The notes below the pieces were generated by a model that was not told the origin of the DNA, searched no databases, and saw only the letters and a program-made list of their open reading frames with translations. Position numbers and translations under genes: made by a program. A stretch of DNA of 64,000 nucleotides. It comes from Myxococcales bacterium. Lineage in GTDB: Bacteria > Myxococcota_A > Polyangia > Polyangiales > Polyangiaceae. Shown here piece after piece: positions 51,757 to 60,609 of this stretch. Every line of letters begins with the position of its first letter. The first letter of the stretch is position 1. The DNA lies in NCBI GenBank assembly GCA_016212965.1, contig JACRDA010000071.1, positions 20,076 through 84,075 of the forward strand, read 5' to 3'.

Positions 51757-54311
51757 GGCCGCTGCCCATCGACCCGCTCCTGCCCGAGATCGTGCGGGCC
51801 CTCGGACGCGACGGCGCGCTCGTCATCGAGGCCCCGCCGGGCGCGGGCAAGACGACGCGCGTGCCGTGGGCGCTCCTCCGCGACGGCTCGTCGGGCGCCG
51901 TGTGGGTGAGCGAGCCCCGGCGTATCGCGGCGCGCCTCGCCGCGCGCCACGTCGCGCACGAGCACGGCACGGAGGTGGGCAACGAGGTCGGCTACAGCGT
52001 GCGCTTCGACGACGTCACCGGTCCGCGCACGCGCCTCGTGTACCTCACCGACGGCGTGCTCCTGCGCCGCCTGTGCGAGCGGCCGCGCCTCGACGGCGTC
52101 GCCGTCGTGGTGCTCGACGAGCTCCACGAGCGGCGCCTGGCCGGCGACGTCGCGCTCGCGCTGCTCGCCGAGCTCCGCCGGAGCGCCCGGCCCGAGCTCG
52201 GCCTGGTCGTCATGAGCGCCACGCTCGAGGCCGAAGCGGTGGCGCGCTTCCTCGGCTGCTCCCGGGTGCGGAGCGAGGGGCGCGCCTTTCCGATCGAGAT
52301 CGAGCACCTCGAGCGCCCCGACGACCGACCGCTCGAGCGGCAGGTGAGCGCCGCCGTGAAGACGGCCGTGCGCGAGCTCGGCGCGCCGCCGGCCGCGGGC
52401 GCGGGCGCCCGCAGCGGTGACGTGCTCGTGTTCCTGCCGGGCGCGGGCGAGATCCGGCGCGCGAGCGAGGCCCTCCTGCCCTTCGCGGCGGAGACGGGTC
52501 GGCGCCTCCTCGCCCTGCACGGCGAGCTGCCGATCGACGAGCAGGCCCGTGCCGTCGAGCCGGTCGGCCCGGCCAAGATCGTGCTCGCGACCAACGTGGC
52601 CGAGAGCTCGATCACCATCGCCGGCGTCTCGGTGGTCGTCGACAGCGGTCTCGAGCGCGTGGCCACGCACTCCGTCTGGAGCGGGCTCGGGACGCTCGCG
52701 ACCGGCAAGGTGAGCCGCGCGAGCGCCGCGCAGCGCGCGGGCCGGGCCGGTCGCACGGGGCCGGGCCGCGCGCTCCGCCTGTACACGCGTGCGGACCTCG
52801 AGCGCCGACCGGCCCACGCCGAGCCGGAGATCGCGCGGCTCGATCTCTGCGAGGTGGTGCTGCTGCTCCACGGGCCCGGCCTGCCCCGCCCGGAGGCGCT
52901 CGCCTGGCTCACCCCGCCCCCGCCGCGCGCGCTCGCCGCCGCGACGGAGCTCTGCCTCGCGCTCGGCGCGCTCGACGACGCGGGCGCCCTCACCGAGCTC
53001 GGTCGGCGCATGCGCTCCTTGCCCCTGCACCCCCGTCTCGGGCGGCTCGTCGTCGAGGGCGAGCGCCGCGGCATCGTGCGCGAGGCGTGTCTCGCCGCGG
53101 CGCTCTTGTCCGAGCGCGACATCCGGCGCCGCAACGTCCTCGGAGCGAGCCCGGGCCACGAGCGCGGCCCGAGCGGCGACAGCGACGTCGCCGAGCTCGC
53201 GGCGCGCTTCCAGGAGGCGCGCGACGCGCGCTTCGAGCCGGGACGGCTGCGCGCCTTCGGCCTCGATCCGGGCGCGACGCGCGCCGTGGACGCCGCCTGT
53301 CGCCAGCTCCTCGGCCTCGCGCGCCGGCGCGCGGAGGGCGACGCCGACGACCCGGACCGCGCGCTCGGGCTCGCCCTGTGCCTCGCGTTCCCCGATCGCA
53401 TCGCGCGCCGCCGCCGCCACGGCGAGCGCGAGCTCGTGCTGGCGAGCGGCGCCACGGCGCGGCTCGGCGAGGCGAGCGTCGTCGACCGAGCGAGCCTGCT
53501 CGTCGCGCTCGACGCCGAGGAGGTGGCCGGCCGCTCCGTCGTGCGGCTCGCGAGCGCCTGCGAGCCCGAGTGGCTCCTCGATCTATGGCCCGAGCGCCTG
53601 CGCGCGGAGGACGAGCTCGTGTGGAACGCCGAGAGCGAGCGCGTCGAGGCGCGCAGTCGCATCGCCTTCGGCTCGATCGTGCTCGAGGAGACGCGCGGGC
53701 GCGCGGCCCCGGGCCCGGAGACCGGCCGCGTGCTGTGGCGCGCGGTGCAGGCCGCGGGCGTGGAGCGTTTCCTCGCCAAGGCGGGCCTCGAGCGCCTGTG
53801 CGGGCGCCTCGAGCTCGCCGTGCGCCAGGGGAGCCCGGATCTAGCCCACGCCGCGCCCCTGTCACCCGAAGCCTTGCTCGAGCGCGCCTGCGAGCACGCC
53901 ACGAGCTTCACGGAGCTCGCGGCGCTCGATCTCGAGGTCGAGGCGCTCGCGGCGCTCGAGCCGCCGCTGCGGAGCGCGCTCGCGCGTCTCGCGCCCGAGC
54001 GCGTCACCCTGCCCGGCGGCCGCTCCCTCGAGATCCACTACGCCCCGGGCCAGGCCCCGTGGGTCGCCTCGCGCCTTCAGGACTTCTTCGGCCTCGGGAC
54101 GACGCCCGCGATCGCGGGCGGCAAGGTGCCGCTCGTCCTGCACCTCTGCGCCCCGAACCAGCGCGCCGTGCAGGTGACGAGCGACCTCGCCGGCTTCTGG
54201 CAGCGACACTACCCGGCCGTGCGGCGCGAGCTCATGCGGCGCTACCCGAAGCACGCGTGGCCCGAGGACGGCGCGACGGCGGCGCCGCCCGCCCCGCGGC
54301 GCGCGCGCTGA
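51753..54311 (+). CDS. hrpB: ATP-dependent helicase HrpB
   Basis: The 852-residue DEAH/RHA helicase has Walker A APPGAGKTT, motif Ia SEPRRIAARLAA, motif II LDELHER (DELH variant), SATLEAEAV, VFLPGAGEIRR, LATNVAESSITIAGV and QRAGRAGRTGPGRALRLY. The HrpB C-terminal domain follows with its characteristic ending (RYPKHAWPED). Probably an RNA helicase; its exact cellular job is unclear. It is coupled to the sensor kinase by a 4-base overlap. Confidence 0.95.
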   Translation: MRPLPIDPLLPEIVRALGRDGALVIEAPPGAGKTTRVPWALLRDGSSGAVWVSEPRRIAARLAARHVAHEHGTEVGNEVGYSVRFDDVTGPRTRLVYLTDGVLLRRLCERPRLDGVAVVVLDELHERRLAGDVALALLAELRRSARPELGLVVMSATLEAEAVARFLGCSRVRSEGRAFPIEIEHLERPDDRPLERQVSAAVKTAVRELGAPPAAGAGARSGDVLVFLPGAGEIRRASEALLPFAAETGRRLLALHGELPIDEQARAVEPVGPAKIVLATNVAESSITIAGVSVVVDSGLERVATHSVWSGLGTLATGKVSRASAAQRAGRAGRTGPGRALRLYTRADLERRPAHAEPEIARLDLCEVVLLLHGPGLPRPEALAWLTPPPPRALAAATELCLALGALDDAGALTELGRRMRSLPLHPRLGRLVVEGERRGIVREACLAAALLSERDIRRRNVLGASPGHERGPSGDSDVAELAARFQEARDARFEPGRLRAFGLDPGATRAVDAACRQLLGLARRRAEGDADDPDRALGLALCLAFPDRIARRRRHGERELVLASGATARLGEASVVDRASLLVALDAEEVAGRSVVRLASACEPEWLLDLWPERLRAEDELVWNAESERVEARSRIAFGSIVLEETRGRAAPGPETGRVLWRAVQAAGVERFLAKAGLERLCGRLELAVRQGSPDLAHAAPLSPEALLERACEHATSFTELAALDLEVEALAALEPPLRSALARLAPERVTLPGGRSLEIHYAPGQAPWVASRLQDFFGLGTTPAIAGGKVPLVLHLCAPNQRAVQVTSDLAGFWQRHYPAVRRELMRRYPKHAWPEDGATAAPPAPRRAR

Positions 54312-54366
54312 TGCGGGCGCGCCATTCGGGCCGTTCCGCCGGCTCTGTCCGCAGTATGCTCGGCGC

Positions 54367-55197
54367 GTGCGAGCCGCAACGACAGCCGAGATGGCGCTCG
54401 CGCCGGTCGGCCGCTACGCGGCGGGCGCGGGCTGGGCGCACTTCTGCGCGGCCCCGACCCTGTGGGGCATCGTGCTGTGGGGCGCGCCCGACGGCGCTGC
54501 GTGTCGCGAGCTCGTGGCCTCGCTGCGGCTCGAGCTCGGCCCGCCCGCCGAGCCCCACGTGTCGGTCATCGACGCGCGCCGCGTCGAGCGCCCCGAGCCC
54601 GAGGCCTTCACCGAGCTCGAGCGCTACGTGCGCGCCGAGACGGTCGCCCTCGGCCGCCAGGTGCGCAGGCTCGCGCTCCTGCGCCCCGCGGGCCTGCCCG
54701 GCGCGGTGATCGCCGGCGCCTACGAGGTGAAGGGGCGCCCCTACCCGGTCGAGATCTTCTCCGAGCCCCGCGAGGCTGGGCGCTGGCTCGCGCGCGAGAC
54801 GCACGTGCCTCCGGCCGGCGCCGAGCTCGCGCGGCTCGGCGAGCTCTGCGACGCCGTCCACGCCGACGCCTCCGGGACCGCGCCTTGGCTCCGCGCCCTG
54901 CGCGGCTGGCTCGACGCCCGCCTCGGGGAGCCGCTCGACGTCGGTGCGGCGGCGCGCGCGCTCGCGCTCCGGGAGCGCACCCTGCAGCGGCGGCTGGGCG
55001 AGCACGGTACCTCGCTCACGCAGGAGCTCGGGCGCGCCCGGGTCCGGGCCGCCGAGCGACTCCTCGCCACGAGCGAGGCTCCCCTCGCCGACGTCGCGCG
55101 GGCCGTCGGCTGCGGGTCGCTGCCGCACTTCAGCACCCTCTTTCGCCGCCACACCGGCCTCGCTCCGAGCGCGTGGCGCGCGCGGCACAAGCGCTGA
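54367..55197 (+). CDS. AraC-family transcriptional regulator
   Basis: The 276-residue protein has an N-terminal domain of about 165 residues with no clear family mark, and a C-terminal AraC HTH: LDVGAAARALALRERTLQRRLGEHGTS, then PLADVARAVGCGSLPHFSTLFRRHTGLAPSAWRA. GTG 54367 is the likely start. The target genes are not obvious; ric and hemN lie downstream on the same strand. Confidence 0.9.
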   Translation: MRAATTAEMALAPVGRYAAGAGWAHFCAAPTLWGIVLWGAPDGAACRELVASLRLELGPPAEPHVSVIDARRVERPEPEAFTELERYVRAETVALGRQVRRLALLRPAGLPGAVIAGAYEVKGRPYPVEIFSEPREAGRWLARETHVPPAGAELARLGELCDAVHADASGTAPWLRALRGWLDARLGEPLDVGAAARALALRERTLQRRLGEHGTSLTQELGRARVRAAERLLATSEAPLADVARAVGCGSLPHFSTLFRRHTGLAPSAWRARHKR

Positions 55198-55350
55198 GGT
55201 CACCCGAGCACTCGCAAGACGGTCCATGACGTCCATCATCGAGGGCGGGCGGACTGACCTTTCTCAGGCCGAGGCCCGGCGCCACGACGTTCCGCACCGT
55301 AACGGCCAGGCAGCATGCTACCGATGTGCTCCACAAGTGAGGAACCCACC

Positions 55351-56013
55351 ATGGCAGAGCTCGATGGCAACTCGAAGGTCGGCGACATCGTCACGCAATC
55401 ACCCGGTGCAGCCAAGGTGTTCGCACGCCACGGCATCGACTTCTGCTGCGGGGGCGGGCGTCCGCTCGGCGATGCCTGCGGCGAGCGCGGGGTCGCGGTC
55501 GAGAAGGTGCTCGCGGAGATCGCGTCCGCCGACGCGCCGGCCGACGCCCCCGACTGGAGCGCGCTCGGGCTCGAACAGCTGTGCGACGAGATCGAGCGCC
55601 GCTACCACGTGCCCCAGCTCGAGGACCTCGCCCGGCTCGAGGGGCTCGCTCGCAAGGTCGCCAGCGTGCACGGCGAGCGGCACCCGGAGCTGCGGCAGCT
55701 CGCCGAGCTCTACATCGGCCTCAAGGAGGAGCTCGACCAGCACTTCATGAAGGAGGAGCAGGTGCTGTTCCCGATGATCCGCCAGATGGGCCACGCGCCG
55801 CCCCCGCCGGTCGAGGTGATGCGTCGCGAGCACGTCGAGGCCGGGGACGTGCTACGGAAGCTGCGCGAGGTGTCGGGCGGCTACGCCCTGCCCGAGGACG
55901 CCTGCAACAGCTACCGCGCGCTCTACGAAGGGCTCGCGGCCTTCGAGCGCGACCTGCATGAGCACATCCACGTGGAGAACAACGTCCTGTTCCCCCGGGC
56001 CCTGCCTTACTGA
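55351..56013 (+). CDS. ric: Ric/ScdA di-iron protein for Fe-S cluster repair
   Basis: The 220-residue protein has the ScdA N-terminal domain with VFARHGIDFCCGGG and a C-terminal hemerythrin-like domain: HVPQLEDLARL, HGERHPEL, HFMKEEQVLFPMI, RREHVEAG and HEHIHVENNVLFPRAL, giving the di-iron His/Glu ligands. Ric repairs Fe-S clusters after nitrosative or oxidative damage. ATG 55351 is preferred (GAGG 9 bases upstream). The following gene encodes the oxygen-independent HemN, itself an Fe-S enzyme. Confidence 0.94.
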   Translation: MAELDGNSKVGDIVTQSPGAAKVFARHGIDFCCGGGRPLGDACGERGVAVEKVLAEIASADAPADAPDWSALGLEQLCDEIERRYHVPQLEDLARLEGLARKVASVHGERHPELRQLAELYIGLKEELDQHFMKEEQVLFPMIRQMGHAPPPPVEVMRREHVEAGDVLRKLREVSGGYALPEDACNSYRALYEGLAAFERDLHEHIHVENNVLFPRALPY

Positions 56014-56141
56014 CGTTACGCTACGCAGCCATTGCGGGGCGCCGCGCAGCTCTTGCGCAGGCGCTCCGCAACCCTCGTGCAGGGACGCCGCGGGCGCGGT
56101 AGGCTCGTGGGCGGCACGAGTCCTGCTAGGCAGCGAGGGAC

Positions 56142-57596
56142 ATGATGGTACTTGACCCGGGTCACCACCGCCCCGCGGCGCCGCCTGCCGCGCCCCCTGC
56201 CGCGGGGCTCCAGCGGCTGCTCGAGCTGGCCCAGCGGCTCGACACCCGCGGACCGCGCTACACCTCGTACCCGACGGTGCCGGTGTGGCGCGACCTCGAC
56301 CCCCGGGCCCTCGGGTCGGCGCTCGGCGCCGTGACGCAAGCGGCCCGACCGGTGGCGATCTACGTACACTTGCCGTTCTGCGCCATCCGGTGCCTGTACT
56401 GCGGCTGCAACTCGTTCATCACCCACAGCGAGGGCCGCATCGAGCGCTATGCGCGCGCCCTCGAGACCGAGGTCGATCGCGTGGCCGACGCGCTCGGCGG
56501 CGCCGTCCCGCACTCGGTGCTCCACCTCGGCGGCGGCACCCCGACGCACCTGCCGCCGGCACTGCTCGCGCCCCTGCTCGACCAGCTGCTGCGGCGCTTC
56601 CCCGTGCAGGGTGGCGGCGCAGCCGACGGCCTCGCCCCCGGCGTCGAGCGCTCCGTGGAGGTCGATCCGCGCGCCTGCACCGACGAGCACCTCGAGCTGT
56701 TCGCGGCGCGGGGCTTCCGCCGCATCTCGATCGGCGTGCAGGACGTCGACGAGGCCGTGCAGCAGGCGGTGCGGCGCATCCAGCCCATGTCGATGCTGCG
56801 CGACTTCGTCCGCCGCGCGCGCAGCGCCGGCTTCACGGCGGTCAACATCGACCTCATCTACGGCCTGCCACGCCAGACGCCCGAGACCTGGCGCGCGAGC
56901 CTCGCCGCCGTGCTCGACCTCGACCCCGACCGGCTCGCCTGCTTCGGCTACGCGCACCTGCCCGAGCGCATCGCCCACCAGCGCGCCATCGACGCCGAGA
57001 CCCTGCCCGGCCCGGACACGCGCATCGAGATGCTGCTCGAGGCGCAGCGCTTCCTGTGCGAGCACGGCTACGAGGCGGTCGGGATGGATCACTTCGCGAA
57101 GTCCGACGACGAGCTGTCGCGGGCGCGGCGCGACGGCCGGCTGTGGCGCAACTTCATGGGCTACACGCCGCACCGCAAGCTCGAGCTCCTGGGCCTCGGC
57201 TGCTCGGCGATAAGCGAGCTCCGCGAGGTGTTCGCTCAGAACGAGAGCGCCCCGGAGAAGTACAACGAGATGCTCGCGGCGGGCCGCTCGCCGGTCGTGC
57301 GCGGACACTTGCTCGACGCCGACGATCGCTACCGGAAGGCGCTCATCAACGACCTCATGTGCAACCTCGAGATCCGCCCCGACGTGGTCGCGGCCGCCGA
57401 GGGGCTGCCGGTGCCCGACGCCGTCGCGCGGGCGCTCGAGGGGCTCGCGCCGTTCGCGAACGAGGGTATGCTCGAGCGCACCCGAGACGGCTGGCGCGTG
57501 ACCTCGCTGGGGCAGCTGTTCTTGCGCAACATCGCGATGCCTTTCGACCGATACCTGCCCGAGCAGGGCGGCACGAATTTTTCACGCACCGTCTGA
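56142..57596 (+). CDS. hemN: Oxygen-independent coproporphyrinogen III oxidase HemN
   Basis: The 484-residue radical SAM enzyme has the HemN signature: RYTSYPTVPVW, YVHLPFCAIRCLYCGCN (CxxxCxxCxC), LGGGTPTHLPP, ISIGVQDVDEAVQ, NIDLIYGLPRQTPETW and GMDHFAKSDDELSRA. It converts coproporphyrinogen III to protoporphyrinogen IX without O2, the step before the HemG/HemH reactions encoded next. hemH starts 7 bases after the stop. Confidence 0.96.
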   Translation: MMVLDPGHHRPAAPPAAPPAAGLQRLLELAQRLDTRGPRYTSYPTVPVWRDLDPRALGSALGAVTQAARPVAIYVHLPFCAIRCLYCGCNSFITHSEGRIERYARALETEVDRVADALGGAVPHSVLHLGGGTPTHLPPALLAPLLDQLLRRFPVQGGGAADGLAPGVERSVEVDPRACTDEHLELFAARGFRRISIGVQDVDEAVQQAVRRIQPMSMLRDFVRRARSAGFTAVNIDLIYGLPRQTPETWRASLAAVLDLDPDRLACFGYAHLPERIAHQRAIDAETLPGPDTRIEMLLEAQRFLCEHGYEAVGMDHFAKSDDELSRARRDGRLWRNFMGYTPHRKLELLGLGCSAISELREVFAQNESAPEKYNEMLAAGRSPVVRGHLLDADDRYRKALINDLMCNLEIRPDVVAAAEGLPVPDAVARALEGLAPFANEGMLERTRDGWRVTSLGQLFLRNIAMPFDRYLPEQGGTNFSRTV

Positions 57597-57603
57597 CAAC
57601 CGC

Positions 57604-58552
57604 ATGAAGCGCGCGCTCTTGCTCGTCAACATGGGCGGGCCGGCGACCACTCGCGACGTCGAGCCCTTCCTCCACGCGATCTTCCTCGACCCGGCGATCC
57701 TGCCGCTGCCGTCGCTCGCCCGGCCGTCGGCGGCGCGCTGGCTGGCCCGGTGGCGAGCGCCACACGTGGCCAAGCGCTACGAGCAGGTCGGCGGCGGCTC
57801 GCCGCTCGGGCGCCACACGGCCGAGCTCGCGAGCGGCGTGCGCGCGGCGCTGCCGGCGGGCGCCGCGCTGCGGGTCGAGACGGCGTTTCGCTACTGCTCG
57901 CCCCACATCGAGGAGGCGCTGTGCAGCCTCGACACCCACGGCGTGCAGCGCGTGCGCGTGCTGCCGCTCTTCCCGCACCACACCACGGCCATGACGGGCT
58001 CGGTGCTGCTCGAGGCCCGGCGCGTGGCGACGCGCCTCGGGCTGTCGCTCGAGTCGGTGCCCGCCTTCGGGGCACGCGCCGACATCGTGGGCCTGTGGGC
58101 CTCGATGGCGCGCGACGGCCTCGCCGAAGCGGGGCGCGGGGCGCGCGTGCTGTTCACCGCTCACGGCATCCCGATGCGCGACGTCAAGCGCGGCGACGAC
58201 TACCCCGAGCGCGTGAGCGACAGCGCGCGCGGTCGCGGCCCTGTTGCCGCGCGGCACCGAGTGGTCGCTCGCGTACCAGAGCAAGCTCGGGCCCCTGCCC
58301 TGGACGAAGCCCTACCTCGAAGAGGAAGTGCCGCGCCTCGCGCGCGTGAGCCGCGCGCCGCTCGTCATCGTGCCCCTCAGCTTCGTCGCCGACTGCCTCG
58401 AGACGCTCTACGACCTCGACATCGTGGCGTGCGAGCTGGCGCGCACCGGGGGCATCGAGAAGGTCGTGCGCGTGGCGTCGTTCAACGCGGACCCGGCCTT
58501 CGCGCGCATCGTCGCGGCGATGGCCCTGCAGCAGAAGGCCGAGGCAGCATGA
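57604..58552 (+). pseudogene. hemH: Ferrochelatase HemH, frameshifted
   Basis: The first part (from ATG 57604: LLLVNMGGPATTRDVEPFL, PLPSLARPSA, ALRVETAFRYCSPHI, LPLFPHHTTAMTGS, LFTAHGIPM) and the last part in another frame (LAYQSKLGPLPWTKPYLEEE, PLSFVADCLETLYDLDI) together make a complete ferrochelatase. The break lies near 58225-58235 in a GC-dinucleotide run (AGCGCGCGCGGTCGCGG); two missing bases (GC) would restore ARAVAALLPRGTEW. In the present frame the N-terminal two-thirds runs on, without a stop, into the hemG frame. Its natural stop (58552) overlaps hemG by ATGA. Ferrochelatase inserts Fe2+ into protoporphyrin IX. A sequencing error is a realistic alternative. Confidence 0.88.
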
Positions 58553-60015
58553 GCACGCCCGCGAAGGTCGTGGTGGTAGGCGGCGGCGTGGCCGGGCTCG
58601 CGACGGCGTGGCTGGTGCGCGCGCGCGCGGCCGAGGCGGGCGCGCCGATCGAGCTCACGGTGCTCGAGTCCGACGGGGTCGCGGGCGGCCACACGCGCAG
58701 CGACCGCGTCGACGGCTTCTTGTGCGAGCACGGCCCGAACGGCTTTCTCGACAACGAGCCCCGGACGCTCGAGCTCGTCGAGCGCGTCGGGCTCGCGAGC
58801 CGCCTCAGGCGCGCCCGCCCCGAGGCCGCGCGCCGTTACATCATGCGCGCGGCCCGCCTGCGCGAGCTCCAGATGTCGCCGCTCCGCTTCCTCGGCTCGG
58901 ACGCCGTGACGCTCGGCACCAAGCTGCGCATGGGGCTCGAGCCCTTCGTGCCGCAGCGCCGCGACGGCACGGACGAGAGCGTAGCCGAGTTCGGCACGCG
59001 CCGCCTCGGTGCGGGCTTCGCCGCGAGCTTGCTCGACCCGATGGTGAGCGGCATCTTCGCGGGCGACTCGCGCACCCTGTCGCTCAAGGCCGCCTTCCCC
59101 AAGATGGCCGAGCTCGAGGCGGAGCACGGCGGCCTGTTCCGCGCCATGCTCGCGCGCGGGCTGCGGGCGCGGCGCGCCGCGAAGGCCGCGAAGGCCGCCG
59201 GCGAGACACGCCCGACACCGCGCGGCGGGCCGGCCGGTCCCGGCGGCACACTGCACACCTTCCCCGAGGGCATGGGCGAGCTCACCCTGCGCCTCGCGAG
59301 CGAGCTCGCGGCAGCCGTGCGCACCGGCGCTCGTGTCACCGCCGTCACGCGCGACGGCGAGCGCTTCGGTGTGCGGGTCGGAGCCGAGACGCTCGCCGCC
59401 GATGCCATCGTGGTCGCGGTCCCGGCGCCCGCGGCCGCGGAGCTCGTGGCCGCGCTCGACCCGCGCGCCCAGGCGGCGCTCGCCGCGATCCCGTACGCCG
59501 GCGTGACCGTGGCGTGCCGCGGCTACGCCCTCGAGAGCCTCGACCGCCCGCTCGAGGGCTTCGGCGTGCTCGTGCGCCGCGGCGAGCCGGTGCGCGCGCT
59601 CGGCGCCCTGTGCTCGGACCGCATCTTCGAGGGGCAGGCGCCCGAGGGGGCGCGCCTGCTGCGCTTGATCCTCGGCGGGGCGCAGGATCCGGGCATCGTG
59701 GATCTGTCGCCCGACGAGCTCGAGGGGGTCGTCCAGAACGACCTCGCGACGCTCTTCGGCGCGCACGGCGCGCCGCGCCTGCGCCAGGACTACTCGTGGC
59801 GGCGCGGCATCGCGCAGTACACCATCGGCCACCTCGAGCGCGTGGCCGAGGTCGAGCGCCTCGAGCGCTCGTCGACGGGCCTGTACTTCACGGGCGCCGC
59901 CTACCGCGGCGTGTCGGTCAACGGCTGCGTGAAGGACGCCTTCGCCGTGAGCGAGCGCCTGGTGCGCGCCCTCGTCGCGGCCCGCGCGCGACGGGGCGCG
60001 AGCGCCGCGGCCTGA
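58549..60015 (+). CDS. hemG: Protoporphyrinogen oxidase (HemG/HemY type)
   Basis: The 488-residue FAD enzyme has VVVVGGGVAGLATAWLV, VLESDGVAGGHTRSDRVDGFLCEHGPNGFLD, DPMVSGIFAGDSRTLSLKAAFPKM, YTIGHLERV and a C-terminal FAD-binding end (STGLYFTGAAYRGVSVNGCVKD). It oxidises protoporphyrinogen IX to protoporphyrin IX. ATG 58549 overlaps the true hemH stop. Because hemH is frameshifted, the open frame upstream of this ATG stays open back to 57604. Confidence 0.94.
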   Translation: MSTPAKVVVVGGGVAGLATAWLVRARAAEAGAPIELTVLESDGVAGGHTRSDRVDGFLCEHGPNGFLDNEPRTLELVERVGLASRLRRARPEAARRYIMRAARLRELQMSPLRFLGSDAVTLGTKLRMGLEPFVPQRRDGTDESVAEFGTRRLGAGFAASLLDPMVSGIFAGDSRTLSLKAAFPKMAELEAEHGGLFRAMLARGLRARRAAKAAKAAGETRPTPRGGPAGPGGTLHTFPEGMGELTLRLASELAAAVRTGARVTAVTRDGERFGVRVGAETLAADAIVVAVPAPAAAELVAALDPRAQAALAAIPYAGVTVACRGYALESLDRPLEGFGVLVRRGEPVRALGALCSDRIFEGQAPEGARLLRLILGGAQDPGIVDLSPDELEGVVQNDLATLFGAHGAPRLRQDYSWRRGIAQYTIGHLERVAEVERLERSSTGLYFTGAAYRGVSVNGCVKDAFAVSERLVRALVAARARRGASAAA

Positions 60016-60039
60016 CGCACGCGCTCGAGCGCCGTCCCG

Positions 60040-60525
60040 TCAGTGGGCCATCCGGGCGGCGCACTTGCCGTCCTGGCACAGGCAGCCACCACCGCAGGCC
60101 ATCGTCCCGCCGCGGCAGTCGGCGGTGCACATGACCTGCTGGCACTGGGGCGCGTGAGCCTTGCTCGTGCAGCTCGCCGCGTGGCAGCAGCTCGCCGGCA
60201 CGCAGTCCGCGTCGGTCTTGCAGGGCTCGGTGCCGCTCACGATGTTCGGCTTGCCGCCCCAGGGGGGCCTGCCCGAGCCGGACGGCACCCCGGTCGGCAC
60301 GACGCTCGGCGTGGCCACGGGGCCCGGCTCCGCGCTCGCGCTCACGGAGGGCGCCCCGGTCGGGCTCGGTTGCGGGGCGACGCTCACCGTCGGCGCCGCC
60401 GGCGAGGGCGAGGGCGCCGCGGTGACGACGACCGAGGTGCCGCCCGTGGGCGGCGTCGTGGCCTTGCCCGGGCACGCCGCGCACAGCAGACCGAGAGCGC
60501 CGAGACCGAGGAGCATGCGACTCAT
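60040..60525 (-). CDS. Cys-rich secreted lipoprotein
   Basis: The 161-residue product has a lipoprotein signal (LGLLCAACPGK), a long Pro/Ser/Ala/Thr linker (to about residue 95) and a compact Cys-rich end with about eleven cysteines: EPCKTDADCVPASCCHAASC, CQQVMCTADC, CGGGCLCQDGKC. The DADC and ADCR blocks resemble small disulfide-rich modules common in myxobacterial surface lipoproteins. The function is unknown. Confidence 0.8.
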   Translation of the reverse strand: MSRMLLGLGALGLLCAACPGKATTPPTGGTSVVVTAAPSPSPAAPTVSVAPQPSPTGAPSVSASAEPGPVATPSVVPTGVPSGSGRPPWGGKPNIVSGTEPCKTDADCVPASCCHAASCTSKAHAPQCQQVMCTADCRGGTMACGGGCLCQDGKCAARMAH

Positions 60526-60609
60526 GCGCGAGTCCTACCGCAGCGCGGCGCGCCGGTCGATGGGCTGCTCGGTCGCAGCGCGCCCCGGCGAGCGCGCTCG
60601 GCTGGTGGT

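Noticed and set aside
55296..55351. A further GTAACG upstream of ric at 55298
   Set aside because: The bases 16 positions after it are CCG, not GAC, so it does not fit the regulon spacing.
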